Assembly: GCA_039720395.1 (NCBI GenBank)
Contig: CM077821.1
Coordinates: forward strand, 46,682,388-46,746,387
Length of the DNA: 64,000 nucleotides
Direction of reading: 5' to 3'
DNA from: Liquidambar formosana
Taxonomy: Eukaryota > Streptophyta > Magnoliopsida > Saxifragales > Altingiaceae
The position numbers were made by a program, and so were the translations under genes. Of the stretch, positions 24,689 to 36,200 are shown piece after piece; position 1 is the stretch's first letter, and each line of letters opens with the position of its first letter. Below the pieces are notes generated by a model. That model did not search any database, had not been told where the DNA came from, and saw only the letters and a list, made by a program, of their open reading frames with translations.

Positions 24689-24942
24689 ATAAAAATAAGT
24701 TATTTTTGTAATTTTTTTTTGTCTCCAAATGTTTGCCTATTTTGAAAATTCAAATAATAATTTTTTTGAACTTCCTATTCTACTCCTTATTATTTAAATA
24801 ATTGCCTTTTAACACAAAAGGGGTAAAAAATCCAATTTTAAAAAAAAAATTGAAAAAAGGTATTTTAAAAAAAAGGGTAAAAAGTTATTTAAGATTTAAA
24901 ATAAGGATGTATTAGTCATCAAAAGTTTTTATGAAATACAGA
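23181..24942. other. Intergenic DNA with a (CT)n tract
   Basis: No gene recognised. A 46-bp (CT)n microsatellite is at 24642-24687. Text near 24690 (CCCATAAAAATAAGTTATTTTTG) resembles a Stowaway-type end and recurs near 26597. Confidence 0.35.
24642..24687. repeat. (CT)n microsatellite, 46 bp
   Basis: About 23 uninterrupted CT units. Confidence 0.95.
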
Positions 24943-25311
24943 CTTAGTTAACATACACAGTTTTTTACACAAATTCTTATATAAGTTTTTAGTTAACCAA
25001 TTTTCAATTCATATTTTGTGAAACCCACTATTAGATTAGATAGTCTTTTCACATTAGTCATGCACACAAAAAATCAAATAGATCCGAGATTTGTAGCCAT
25101 TCGATCCAAAAATTTATCTTTTTAATCACTAAAAATCTCACATTTATAGATGAAACGGCTCTTAATTTTGGATTAACTTGATTTTTTGCGTGCATAACTT
25201 ATATGGGAAGATTATCTAATGCAACGGTGGGTTTCGCAAATTATGACTTACAAGTAGGTTATTTAAAAACTTGTATTAGAATTTGTGTAAAAAAATGTGC
25301 ATGTTGACCCT
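24943..25311. mobile_element. Foldback MITE, about 369 bp
   Basis: Inverted arms share TTTTTTACACAAATTCT and AAGTTTTTA-TTAACC: left arm from 24943 (CTTAGTTAACATACACAG), right arm ending at 25311 (inverted AGGGTCAACATGCACA). No coding capacity. No certain TSD. Confidence 0.65.
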
Positions 25312-26117
25312 AATCCTATATATAGGATGATGATCAGGTAAGCATGTGCAGATACAACTTATATCAACACTTGCATTAAGAATTGTATCTTGTGTATTAG
25401 TGGGATATGAGGTATATTGGACCATTACAAGAATACAAACCCCCGCTGATATAACTTATATCAACACGTGTTGATGAGAACATAACCGTGTATATATATA
25501 ATATAATATAATATAATAATTATTATATATAATAGATATAGATATAGATAGATAGATAGATATATCTATAGGTTATTAATTTGCATAAAAATTCAAAAGA
25601 AAAAGGTTAAACCGACGTTGCTTGACAGTACCTTCATACTAAAACAAAATAAAATAATAAAAATAATAAAGAGAATAGATTTTCTTACAGACTTGCAGTT
25701 TAGTATGTAGCCTCTATTTACGTCTACTCTACCGCTTAAAATTGTTGTTGAGCAAAATCAATCTCTTCGTTTACTAGATAGTTTGGGATTTTGGTATTCA
25801 TCAAAATATGTGGAATTCGTAAGATATGAACTGTTCAAATTTCATCGGACTATCATTAATGCAATGGAGAGGATGGAGAGGATCCTTATTCTAATTTCCA
25901 ATAGCTTTCATCCGTACAGGTAAGTCATGCATGAATTGTTACCATGCAAGTGTTTATATTTCTAGTTGGCTATTTCTAATATATACAAAAGGTTACTTAT
26001 ACGTAATTTGTCTCAGAAAACAAGCTCCATTAAGATTCATCATATCTTGCTCCAATTCTTTTCTATTTCAATTTTACAAAAATGGAAACTATAAATGGGA
26101 TAAAAATTCGCATAAAT

Positions 26118-26278
26118 AATAAATTTTGGAAAAAAAATTTTACAAAATTATTCAAAATAGTGTTTTCTAGTAGATAATGTAGTTAGTTTTTATGAAAAAA
26201 TCCTATACTTTCCTTAAAATCTTGAAAAATTTAAGAAAGTAGGAGTACAAAAAAAAGTTGAGGGGTTGACCCTAGCTG
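26118..26278. mobile_element. One-armed remnant of foldback family FB
   Basis: Contains the FB right-arm core (TTTTGGAAAAA, TTCAAAATAGTGTTTTCTAG) and a degraded end GTTGAGGGGTTGACCCTAG. The left arm is missing. Confidence 0.6.
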
Positions 26279-26694
26279 CACCTTTCAGCTAGTATTGGAA
26301 TATACTGAGTATAATCCTTGAATTTAAATACTATTGTTCATGTTACTGATGTTTACTTTGGTCCTCACAATGGTGAGATATGGATGTGATGTTCTTCTCA
26401 AAGTTAATGCTTTGTTAGGGATTAAGGATGAAGCATTCTTGTTATAATATTACATATAGATATATGGTTTTTTCTTTACTAGAGTCTCATGGGGGCCACT
26501 AGCATGTTCATCATCTTTTTTTATTGTTTCTAATTTTTTTTTCCTTATCATAATGGGTGGGAGATACAATCGTAATTTAATATCATATTTTTTCCGTCCC
26601 ATAAAAATAAATTATTTTTGTTTTCTTTTCTATCCTAAAATATTTATTTATTTTGAAAAGTCAAATAAAAAATTTTCTAATACTACCTTTTGTG

Positions 26695-27335
26695 TAGGGT
26701 GGTCACGGGTCGGGTGGGTGCGGGTTTGGGTACATCCGTCACCCGCCCATATCTTGGCGGGTGAACTAAAATCACACCCACTTCCCTCCACACAGGCGGG
26801 CGGTTTTGACCCACATAACATCTCGGGGTTTGTGGGTGGATTGCGGGTGGGTCTACGGGTTGGGATTTTAGTTGGATCTTGTTGGGTTTTTTCCCTTTTT
26901 TTTTTTGCCCTCCTTAATTTGGCCATACCATTTTATATCTTAAAAACACAAACAGAAAAAGAAGACAAAGGGATAAATAATTCAAGACATATGTTGATTA
27001 TATATATATATATAGATAGAAAGAGGGAGAAAGAGCACGAACAGTAAAATAAAAATTATAAAACATATATTGATACTTAAAAAAGAAATAAAAGTCAAGA
27101 ATCAATAGTATACCATCACATGTAACATGTATAATTTAATAAGTATGAAAATATGCGGGCGGGTGGGTTTGAATTGGTTTTTTTCTTTCAAAACCACGAA
27201 CCACCCACGAAACCGCAAAAAAATAAAATCCTAAACCACTACCCACCCACCCTATCGGTTGAATCCGTCCAATGCCTTCGAGTAGAGTCGGATTGGGTGG
27301 TTTTCGCGGGTCAAGCGGATCCATGAGCACCCCTA
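26695..27335. mobile_element. hAT-type non-autonomous element, 641 bp
   Basis: The left end reads TAGGGTGGTCACGGGTCGGG and the right end, inverted, TAGGGGTGCTCATGGATCCG. A perfect 8-bp TSD CTTTTGTG flanks it (26687-26694 and 27336-27343). Subterminal DNA is rich in GGGTGGGT-type repeats on both sides. It has no transposase; frames inside are artefacts of this composition. Confidence 0.9.
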
Positions 27336-27343
27336 CTTTTGTG

Positions 27344-28954
27344 GTAGACGATAACCACCCTCATCTTCCAAGTGGGACAGGTATACAAGATCTAGATTCT
27401 TGAGGGGAGCTTCTCCTGGGACGCGTTATCCCATTTCTACTCGGCCTCGGGATCGATGACTTCCCAGACGACTCCTTCGATGTTAGTGCCTTAGTGGGTC
27501 AAATTATGCGGTCTTCCCCTCGCTTTTTGGCACAAATATTATATTGTCGCATAAATATTTTGAATATGCGAAAAAGGGGACGGATTGCCTGGCCGAGTGC
27601 ATTTTGACGATTTCGTAACCAGTTACTGTGTAATTCCATAATTATCCTTTTTATATTGAAAGAAATGAAAAGACACATCTACTTTGCAGCAAATCTCTGC
27701 ACCTCGTGAGAAGCAATCTTCTCAAATAAAGTTAAAAACCGTACCCTCAATAACTCTCTCCTGTCAATTCCCTTTCACTCTTTCTTAGTCTCTCTCTTGC
27801 TTTATTAAATGTAATATACTTCATTTGTCAGATTCTCTTTCACTCTCTCTCTCTCTTTCTCTTACTTTATTAATTATATTTATATATTCTACAGATTCAC
27901 TCTATTAATAACTTTACTTTTCTTTTTCTGCCTCCTTTCTCTTTATTTTTCTTCACTCCCTCTTTTCTCTTTATCTCCTCTTTAAGGAATCACAGCGACT
28001 GTTTTCTTCCGGCAAAGTCTTCAATACCAACACAGTCATCCACGCCCATCAATTGGTGCTTCCTCTCTCTCTAGCCCCTTTACAAATTTGCAAAAACGGT
28101 ACCAAAGCACAATCAATGGTTGCACAAAAGTCGCAAATCCATGCATCTTCCAGCATCGCTATAGATCTGGAAGATTTTTGTAAGTTAAATAGGTTTTTTT
28201 GCAAAGTTAGCTAGGTTTGTTTGTAAACTTAGCTAAATTTTTATAAACTTAGCTAGATTTTTGTAAACTTAGCTAGGTTTGTTTGTAAACTTAGCTAAAT
28301 TTTTATAAATTTAGCTAGATTTTTTGTAAACTTAGCTAGTTTTGTTTGTAAACTTAGCTAAATTTTTACAAACTTAGCTAGATTTTTGTAAACGTAACTA
28401 GTTTTCATTAAAAAAAAAAAACTAATTTTTTCTAGTTAAAATCCCAAAAAGTAAGTTTTTCTGTCATCTTCTTCTTATTCTTCATGCTCCTTTTTTTTTT
28501 TGGTTGGATCAAACTAGTTTTTCTCACAAAAATATGTGGCCGTCTCTCTTACTTTGTAGAGGAAGATGCAGAGAGAGAGGGACTGTGAGTTTGTTTGGGG
28601 TTGGGTATAGAAAGAGAAAGGGTAGAGTTACAGTAAGATAGAGAAAGAAGATTGATGCTTTGGAAGTGGAAGACGAATGGGTTATTTCGTCAAATCATTA
28701 TTTTGAATTCTGTTAGGAAACTATTTAAAAAAACAATCCACCTCAGTCGCCCAACGATTTCGTTGGAAGGATTAGTCTTGTGTAGCAGCACTCGAAAATA
28801 TTACACTGTCTTCCCCTCCCTTTTTAATAATATTTTGAATTGTTTGTTTTTGTTTAAGAAAAAAAAAAAAAAAAAAAAAAAAAAAGGGGGAAAAAGGCAA
28901 TAACCAGCTTCATGGTACTTTAAAAAAATATAAATAAATAAGCTAAATAAATAA
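27344..28954. other. Intergenic DNA with tandem repeats
   Basis: No gene recognised. It is CT-rich from 27740 to 28070, has a tandem repeat at 28174-28407, and an A-run at 28858-28885. Confidence 0.4.
28174..28407. repeat. Short tandem repeat array, unit about 20-22 bp
   Basis: About ten copies of TTTTGTAAACTTAGCTAG, with small variations (AAATTTTTATAAACTTAGC). Confidence 0.9.
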
Positions 28955-30040
28955 GGGAGATGTTATTGGTAGAGACAATAACTTTATTTCCGCGGCTTTT
29001 GTTCGTAAGGGTCGAAATTGCCCCTTGTGATGAGAGACGGAAGAGAGAGAATAACACAAAACGAGCAGAAAGAGTAATCGGAAGATAATGGCGTTAATAC
29101 TACAGCATTGACGCTTGCCGGATGATGACGAAACGAGAGGAAAGAGAAAATTGTTAAAAGAGGTGAGAAAAGAAGAAGGAAGAGGGAGGAGAGAAGCTGA
29201 TCTACTCAGAAACAAAAATTCCTAGTGTTAGGTTAACATTGGCGTTGATGCTCGCCACCGGCGTCGACCTCTTTGAACGTGTTCTCTCTTCATTCTCTCT
29301 CTGTCCCTTCTCTGTTCTTTTTCTCTCTTTGCTACTCCGTATTATAACTTCTTTGCTCCTTCTCAACTGTTTTCCTTTTTTCTTCTTTTTGTTTTTTTTT
29401 GGTTTTTCTTCCACTCAATCTCTTCTTTTGTCTCCAAATTTCTACGGTAACATTTGATTTATGTTTGTTTTTTTTTTTTTTTTTTCGTCCCTAAATCTTC
29501 ATACTCGATTCTCTAATTTTAGTTTTTTCTCCTTTTTTCCTGGCCTTTTGTTCTTTTTCTTTCTTATTTGTTTATTATTTTCCTCCGTCTGGATTTGCTA
29601 CCCCAGTTATCACCTTTCCTTCCTCTATTTTCTTGTTCTTCACCCATTTTTTCTTGCTTTTACTGTATATTCCCTATAATTTCTTGTTTTTGCCCTGTTT
29701 ATATTTAGAAAAGGTGTTGAATTGGGTAGCAAAGATGGAGAAAATAGGGGGCAGTGCTCGATTGGATGTAATGGATGCTGCCAGTGGAACAAGTGGGTTG
29801 GTAGAGAGAATAGAGGGGTTGTTCTGATGGTTTGTTAAAGTGGAGAGAGATGGTGTTGGCAGCCATAGCCGACCATCTCATTTATTCTCTCTCCCAGTCT
29901 TCTCACTTAACATTTGACGTTTTCTCCCTCTCTCTCCTCCCTTTTTGTGATTCTCTCTCTTACGTCTCTTATCACTCTTTAAAAAGGGGCAATTTGGTCT
30001 CTTCAAAACAATAGCCGCGGATGCATAGTTAACGCTTCCC
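28955..30040. mobile_element. Long-TIR element just upstream of the NPF gene, about 1.09 kb
   Basis: The two ends are inverted copies over roughly 110 bp. The left end contains TCCGCGGCTTTTGTTCG, AAATTGCCCCTT and AGAGACGGAAGAGAGAGAAT. The right end, inverted, has TCCGCGGCTATTGTTTTGAA, AAATTGCCCCTTT and AGAGACGTAAGAGAGAGAAT. Flanks ATAAATAAG and ATAAAAGAA agree partly, so a 9-bp TSD (Mutator-like) is possible but unproven. The interior is T- and C-rich with no transposase. Its right end lies 206 bp from the NPF start codon. Confidence 0.65.
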
Positions 30041-30246
30041 ATAAAAGAAAGAAAGAAAGAAAGAAGCATTACAAAGTGTAAATGTTGCTTTTTTTTGGCT
30101 AATTAAATCCAATTACTCTACATAAAGATCGATTACTCGCATGTTTTGTACGCGGAAACAGGATCCATTATTTACTTTCTCTTTTTTTTTTGGTCAGAAT
30201 TATTTACTTTCTCTGCCGAGAAGGATTGATCCACATTACCCCTGCA

Positions 30247-33200
30247 ATGGAAAGAGGGTCCATTAGTAGATGTGCCTCGAAGTTCTGCCGTGCAGGGGTT
30301 GAGGGGTTTCGGCTTTACTCCCGCTTTTCAAAGCTCGTTGAGTGGTGCGGCTATAGGATCTACTTTTCTAAGGCTGTTATAATCGTTTCAGGTATTCTTT
30401 GCTGAAACGCAGCCTTGTTTTTTTTTTTTTTTTTGGTCAGAAAACACAGCCTTAATTTGACAAACTGTTCAGTTAGTTTGTCACAAAAAGAAATGCCCAA
30501 CTTTATTGCTTGATGCTGATGAGCTGATTCCGACGGTCACGTTCTTATTAGTACATATATGACCGGCCTATATGCTGACCCTTAGGAGACTCTGTGAATG
30601 TGAGAGGGCCAGCGTATACCCGCTCACACTCAAAAACAGTGATGTTCCAAATGGTTTCTAACTTATGAAAAATATACTTTACTGCATCCTGTTGCTTTCG
30701 AACCAAGGGCTTAATTTGCATTTGATTTCTCCCTTAGGCCTGCTGCTTTTGGGGCTTTTCCAACTTCTATTGTTATGAATATAGATTCATTTGCATCATC
30801 ATCATCACCCTTTTCTTCTTCTTCTTCTTCACTCATGTTGGATCTCTCTGTATGGGTGAGTGGGTGTTAATTTCTTGGGGGAATGTGGGTGTTAATTTGC
30901 TTGTAACCGTACCTAACTGTAATTCCCCCTAATTTTTTCTTTTCTCTGGTTATGGATTGTTTCAAAATTGATGAGTTCTGTCCCCTCCCCTTTCTCTCTC
31001 TCTTAAAGGTTGATGAGTTCTCCCTTTCTCTCATATTTTATGTTGTTCTCTCTCTCTTTCTTTAATATAAAATGTTTCAATTTATTCATTTAAATCTGTT
31101 AATTGATTTAAGATATTATTGGATATATATACACATACACATAAGTGTGTACGTAAGTAAATGGAAAATTGCCTTTTTGTCTCACAGTATCTTTACTATT
31201 AGAAAGGAGTTGGGAGCCTTCCTCTCTCATCTGATAATCTCCTATCCATGTTGTCTTCTTTGTAAAATTCAAAAATCATCACTATCATAAACCAGTTTTG
31301 CTCACTAGCACATCATATGGTAAAAACCTTTAAGAGGTAGAGGGAAGAGTTGATTTGCACATCCTTTTCGGCTGCTTCTACACCCCTTCGTGAGCAAAAA
31401 GAGTGAAAATGGGCGATCCCATAAAGTGATTCACTTCTCTATTTAATTACAAACATGCCACCATTGCATCCTTTGGTACACATTCTAAAATGCAAGGAGT
31501 AAACATATCATTTCACTTCAAAAATACCCTTCTGTTATTTTGTAATTCTAATGTAGTAGTATTATATTTATTTGAACTAATAGTGGTTATTAATAAAGGG
31601 GATGACACATTTCCATACTCCTTTAGCACTGCATCCACATCCCTCCTGCAATTTCATAATCTATTTTTCTTCCCCTTCTCTCTTCTTTGAATTCCATTCT
31701 TCAACACCCTTTCCTTTTTTCCTGGAATGACAGAATTGCCCAAAGGAGGGTATGAACGCAACCAAAAGGGGTGTGGAAATAAGCCCTCCCACATTGATTA
31801 ACTAAATAACCACTCGGAGATGCTAATTGCATACAGTCGCGACTGAGCATTCCTCAATAACCAATATATCTGTTCAATCGGTTGTGAACATAGACTTTGG
31901 CACTCTTCTGACCGTTGGAGCAGATGTGGTGATTCGAGATTTTCACTCTTGTTTCTTTTGTACTAGGTTTGGTCTACTCCTACAGGTTTGTTGAACTGGT
32001 AGTGCTGTTTACCTTGATATCACACCTCACAGATTATTGGAAGAAGGAACATTTTGCAGAGGCTGTGGCAATTGTGAATGTGCAAGAAGGGGTATCGGCC
32101 ACCATGTTGATTGTCTTTGCTCATATATCAGATGCCTACACGGGTCGTTTAATAGTGCTCAAGTTCTCAATTGCCGCCAGTATATTTGTAAGTGTCTTGT
32201 TGCCAGATCGAGGTCTTTCGTTCTTTGTTATAAATTTACAATATATTGTTAAGGGTTTCCCTATCAGGTTTTCAAATATATCAGTGATCAACATGCTCTG
32301 AAGTTCTGCTTGTTAATGGTATTTGGATATAAGATTTTTGTAATATATATTTTCTTTTCTTGTTTCTTCGTACTTTGTCTACATAAAACATAAGGGGCTA
32401 AGCTCTTTCATGAATCTAGCATAAAAAAGTTGTCAAGGTGTCAAAGGCACAAGGCTGCTCACCCTCCTTTTGATTTCTTGGTTTTCCCAAGTTGTTTTCG
32501 AAGAGAAGCTACTAAATGTCTGCAAGCAATTATTTTCAATTGGGTAAAATGCAAAAAACCCTCTCTTATTATTACTCATTTTGCAGGTTACCCTCCTCTA
32601 ATAAAAAACCAACCAAAAAACCCCCTATATTGTGTTAAGGGGTACAGTGTTAACAGAAACATGAAAAGTCAATTATACCCTTGTTCTTTTTTAATTGAAA
32701 AAAGCTTGGTTTTATCAAATTTATGAAACGGTGTCGTTTGCTTTCATTTATTTGTCTTTTTAATGCTCGTCTACTTCTTTGGCGAAACTGCAATGGTACC
32801 ATCGCCGACTCGTTTCATTTATTTGTCGTTGCTTTCATTTATTTCTCCTTATTGGGGGTACGGAGCAATACAGCGGTAGTGGAGGAGAAAGTGAAGACAA
32901 AAAGGATTGTGGAGGGTGGCCTATAACCTCGTCGGCGGTGATGACGATGGAGAAGAACTTGAGCTATGTAGATGGGGGTTTTCTGTGGAATTACATTGGG
33001 GGTTTTTTGTATTACAGTGGTGGCAGTGGAATTACAGTGGTGGTGACGGCAACAGGGAATAGGTGTGGTTCGATTTAGGTTGTTGGGTTTTTGATGGGGC
33101 ACGTGGGGTGGTTTTGACAAGGAACAGGCGTGGTGATGACTTGATCATTTTATGATTTTGTATGCTGTTTAGAGACTGAGATGCAGAGGGAGATGAAGCC

Positions 33201-36200
33201 CGTCACGGCCGAGAATCGCTGACGTTGGCGTCATTGAGTTCACAATCCACGGTGCAAAACATGCACTGGTGTCCTCTCTTTCTTCATTGCCGGCACTAAC
33301 TGTGGTGGCTTTGATAAATGAAAGCAAACGGTGAAGTAGAGGAGCATTAAATGGATGGGGGTAAATAAATTGAAGCAAACGGTGGTGGAGGATCTGAAAG
33401 GGTATTAATGGAGTTGCCGGTGAGGATGAGGAGAGAAAAGGGAGGAAGAGAAAGTCAGCGTAGAGAAAGTTGCCATTCTCAGCATAGAGAAAGTTGCCTA
33501 ACACTACCAAAGTTGCCATTCTCAGCCAATATCGTATGGTGCTGAGCCAATTGCAGTGAGAGTCCCTCAGATTAGAACGCGGTGAAATCTAGTTCTTTGT
33601 TGCTGGCAATAACCCCCCCTCCAAAAGAAAAAAAAGCCCACAAGTTGGCTGGAATTTATGGTGTGTCGTCACCGGCGTTTATGTTGTGTTCACCAGAGTT
33701 TATGGTGGTCGCCGGAGCTCATGATGCCCATCGCCGGAAGACTCATTGGTGCCAAAGATGAGTCAGAAGGTGAGCCCCCTTTTCCCGTATAAGAAAAGGC
33801 CAAAAAAAAAAAAACCCAAAAGGAAAGGGTATTTTTGCCTTAAAGGTGGTAAATAGTGTCACGTGACTGGCACGTGATCCTATTCTGTTAATTTTTTTAA
33901 CGGCATATGGATGGTAGGGGGCAATTTGCCAACCCTCATCAATATGAGGGGTTTTTTGATGCGTTTTTTATTAGAGGGAGGTAACTTGCAAAATAGGTAA
34001 TAATAGGAGGGGGTTTTTTGCATTTTACCCTTTTCAATTTGTTGGTTGTTGCCTCCACCGTGATCTGTATGAAATTGTCTTATTTATTGTGCAGTTCGTC
34101 TGATCTAATGGTTTTTGGATTTGTTAGCTAGCTTCCCGGGATCAGATTTGTTTGCATCGACAAGGTTGTTTGTGAGAGATATATGTGTGTATATGTATTT
34201 TCAATTTGACAAGTAACAAGTTGTACTCCCTCTGTTCTTAAATTATTGGTTTCTTTTCTTTTTTAGGATGTTTTAAAATTATTGTCACATTCCAAAAGTT
34301 AATGATTTTTGCTATTTCATTTCCTAAAATACCCTTAAAAAGGTATTCTTTATTTTTCTAATATTTTATACATTTAAGGATAAAATTGGAATGTCAAAAC
34401 ATATATATTGATGTAAAAGCATTTAATAGGACTTCCTAAAAAAATACGTTTTTTCAAATGAGACAATTAGGAGCAGTGGGAGTAGTTGATTGTTCCCTCT
34501 ATATAAGAAGAAGCTCCTCTACAAGAGATGGATGATCCAATGAAATTTGAACCATTCATACCATGTAAAACCCATCAAGTCATGTGGGAATTCCAACTAT
34601 ATTACTTATAGTATATCATGTAAGTGAAATTTGGACCATTCATATTCACTCAAGTCAATTTGTGTCACTTTGTGCATGAAAACTCATGGCCGCACAGTCT
34701 GCGAATTCCAACTATGTTAGGTACAGCACATTGTCTGCACACCAAGTCAATACCGTGACTGGTTAATTCCTTCACAATGTCAATAATGCACAAATTTTTT
34801 CGTTCTCTTGCATTTAATATGTATTGTGATCAGTGGTTTATTGATTCTGAAGCATCCAATTACACGTCTTTTTATTTTATTTTATTTTTTTGTAACTTGA
34901 GTATGAAGTTCATTACATTATTATATACATATACTAATACTCGAACTTAGGACCTCCCCACGTCATTTAATCATAAGTTGTTCATAAGTTCTTATGTACA
35001 CACTAACCATCCATCTAAACAGAACTGGCTTTGTTTTGACTGCTGGCCATATTGCATGGTTCTGTCATCGATCATATCTGATAAGTTGTCCATCTCTAAA
35101 GTTCTTATTCCAATTGGTCAATCTAGTTATCGAATTTAATTGATTTATTCAGATCTGCAGCTTGCCAATGTTATTAGGCTCTGTTTCGTTTTACTATATA
35201 TTTCTGTCATCAACACTGACTTTGTTTTTCTATTTTTGGGGGCTTGAAATATTCAATTTTGTTTTATTCAGGTTAATTTCTTTAAAATTTATTTAAAAAC
35301 CAAACATCTAATTACCATATCTTGTTACAGGGATTGGTGCTTTTATGGCAATCTGCCTGGTTTCTCACAATACACTACGAGGTTAAACTGTTCTTCGTGG
35401 CAGTGGTGCTTATAGCATTAGGGCAAGCTGGAAAAGACGCCCTTTTAAAAGATTTTCTAGCTGATCAGTTATGCGAGAAGGAGCAGAATCCACTCATAGA
35501 TGAGAAACGAGTGGTGGCCCGTACAAATTTTTGGTGGGGTTGCGTCGGGTTTTTGGTTTTCATTGCCTCCGTTGCATTTTCCAATACAAATACATCTTTT
35601 ATATATACCTTCAAGGTCTCAGCAATGGTGATGGGAGTGGCTTATTTATTGTTCTGGTCTGGCATCACCCTTTATTACCGTAAAAACCCAACCGGAAGTC
35701 CCCTTACTAGCGTTCTTGGAGTTCTTAAGGCAGCCATATGGAAACGGCATCTCAACTACCCTGATTCGGCTACTCAGTTCTTAGAGAACGACAGCGATGA
35801 ACGACAGCTGTCGCCTCACAATCCATTCTTCAAGTGAAGTTCTCGCTCTCTTTCTAAGTTTCTAGTTTCTGATTATGCATGGAGGTACTTTAACAAATAA
35901 TCCCAAAAGCTATAGTTGATTAGAACGTGTGATTAAATCCCTTTATCCCATGGACTCTAGTGCCTCGGTCGAGACCTCCTAGGACCCATTCTAGGATCCA
36001 TCCTACTCTAGCAGGCAATGCTCTTGCATTCTTATAGCAAGAGGTTTCGTGTTCCAATCTCTTCATCAAAGTGGGTGGATAATACAGGAACATTGTTCTG
36101 CTAGAGTAGGTTGGGCCCTAGAATGACAGCTAGGAGGTTTCGACCGAAGTCCTAAGATTTATAGGATAAAGGGATTTAATCTCACTCCTATTAACTACAG

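Larger units (their letters stand above)
32188..35330 (+). other. NPF intron 2, loaded with transposons
   Basis: 3143 bp, donor GTAAGT, acceptor TTACAG. More than half is inserted DNA: the 1489-bp element at 32542-34030 and the Stowaway MITE at 34226-34482. Confidence 0.85.

Noticed and set aside
26553..27047. 164-codon plus-strand frame
   Set aside because: It crosses the left end of the hAT element at 26695 and reflects its GGGTGGGT repeats.
28174..28407. CRISPR-like array
   Set aside because: The units are contiguous 20-22 bp tandem copies without unique spacers, and the genome is a plant.
29239..29679. Plus-strand frames rich in Phe, Leu and Ser
   Set aside because: They arise from T- and C-rich filler inside the long-TIR element; no domain is visible.
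31969..32301. Reading 31969 as the NPF start codon
   Set aside because: That position is TTG, and a proper ATG exon in the right phase exists at 30247; the frame also runs past a GTAAGT donor at 32188.
36020..36065. tRNA or SINE with Pol III boxes
   Set aside because: GTGTTCCAATC resembles box B, but the segment is the loop of a foldback and no A box or tRNA fold is present.
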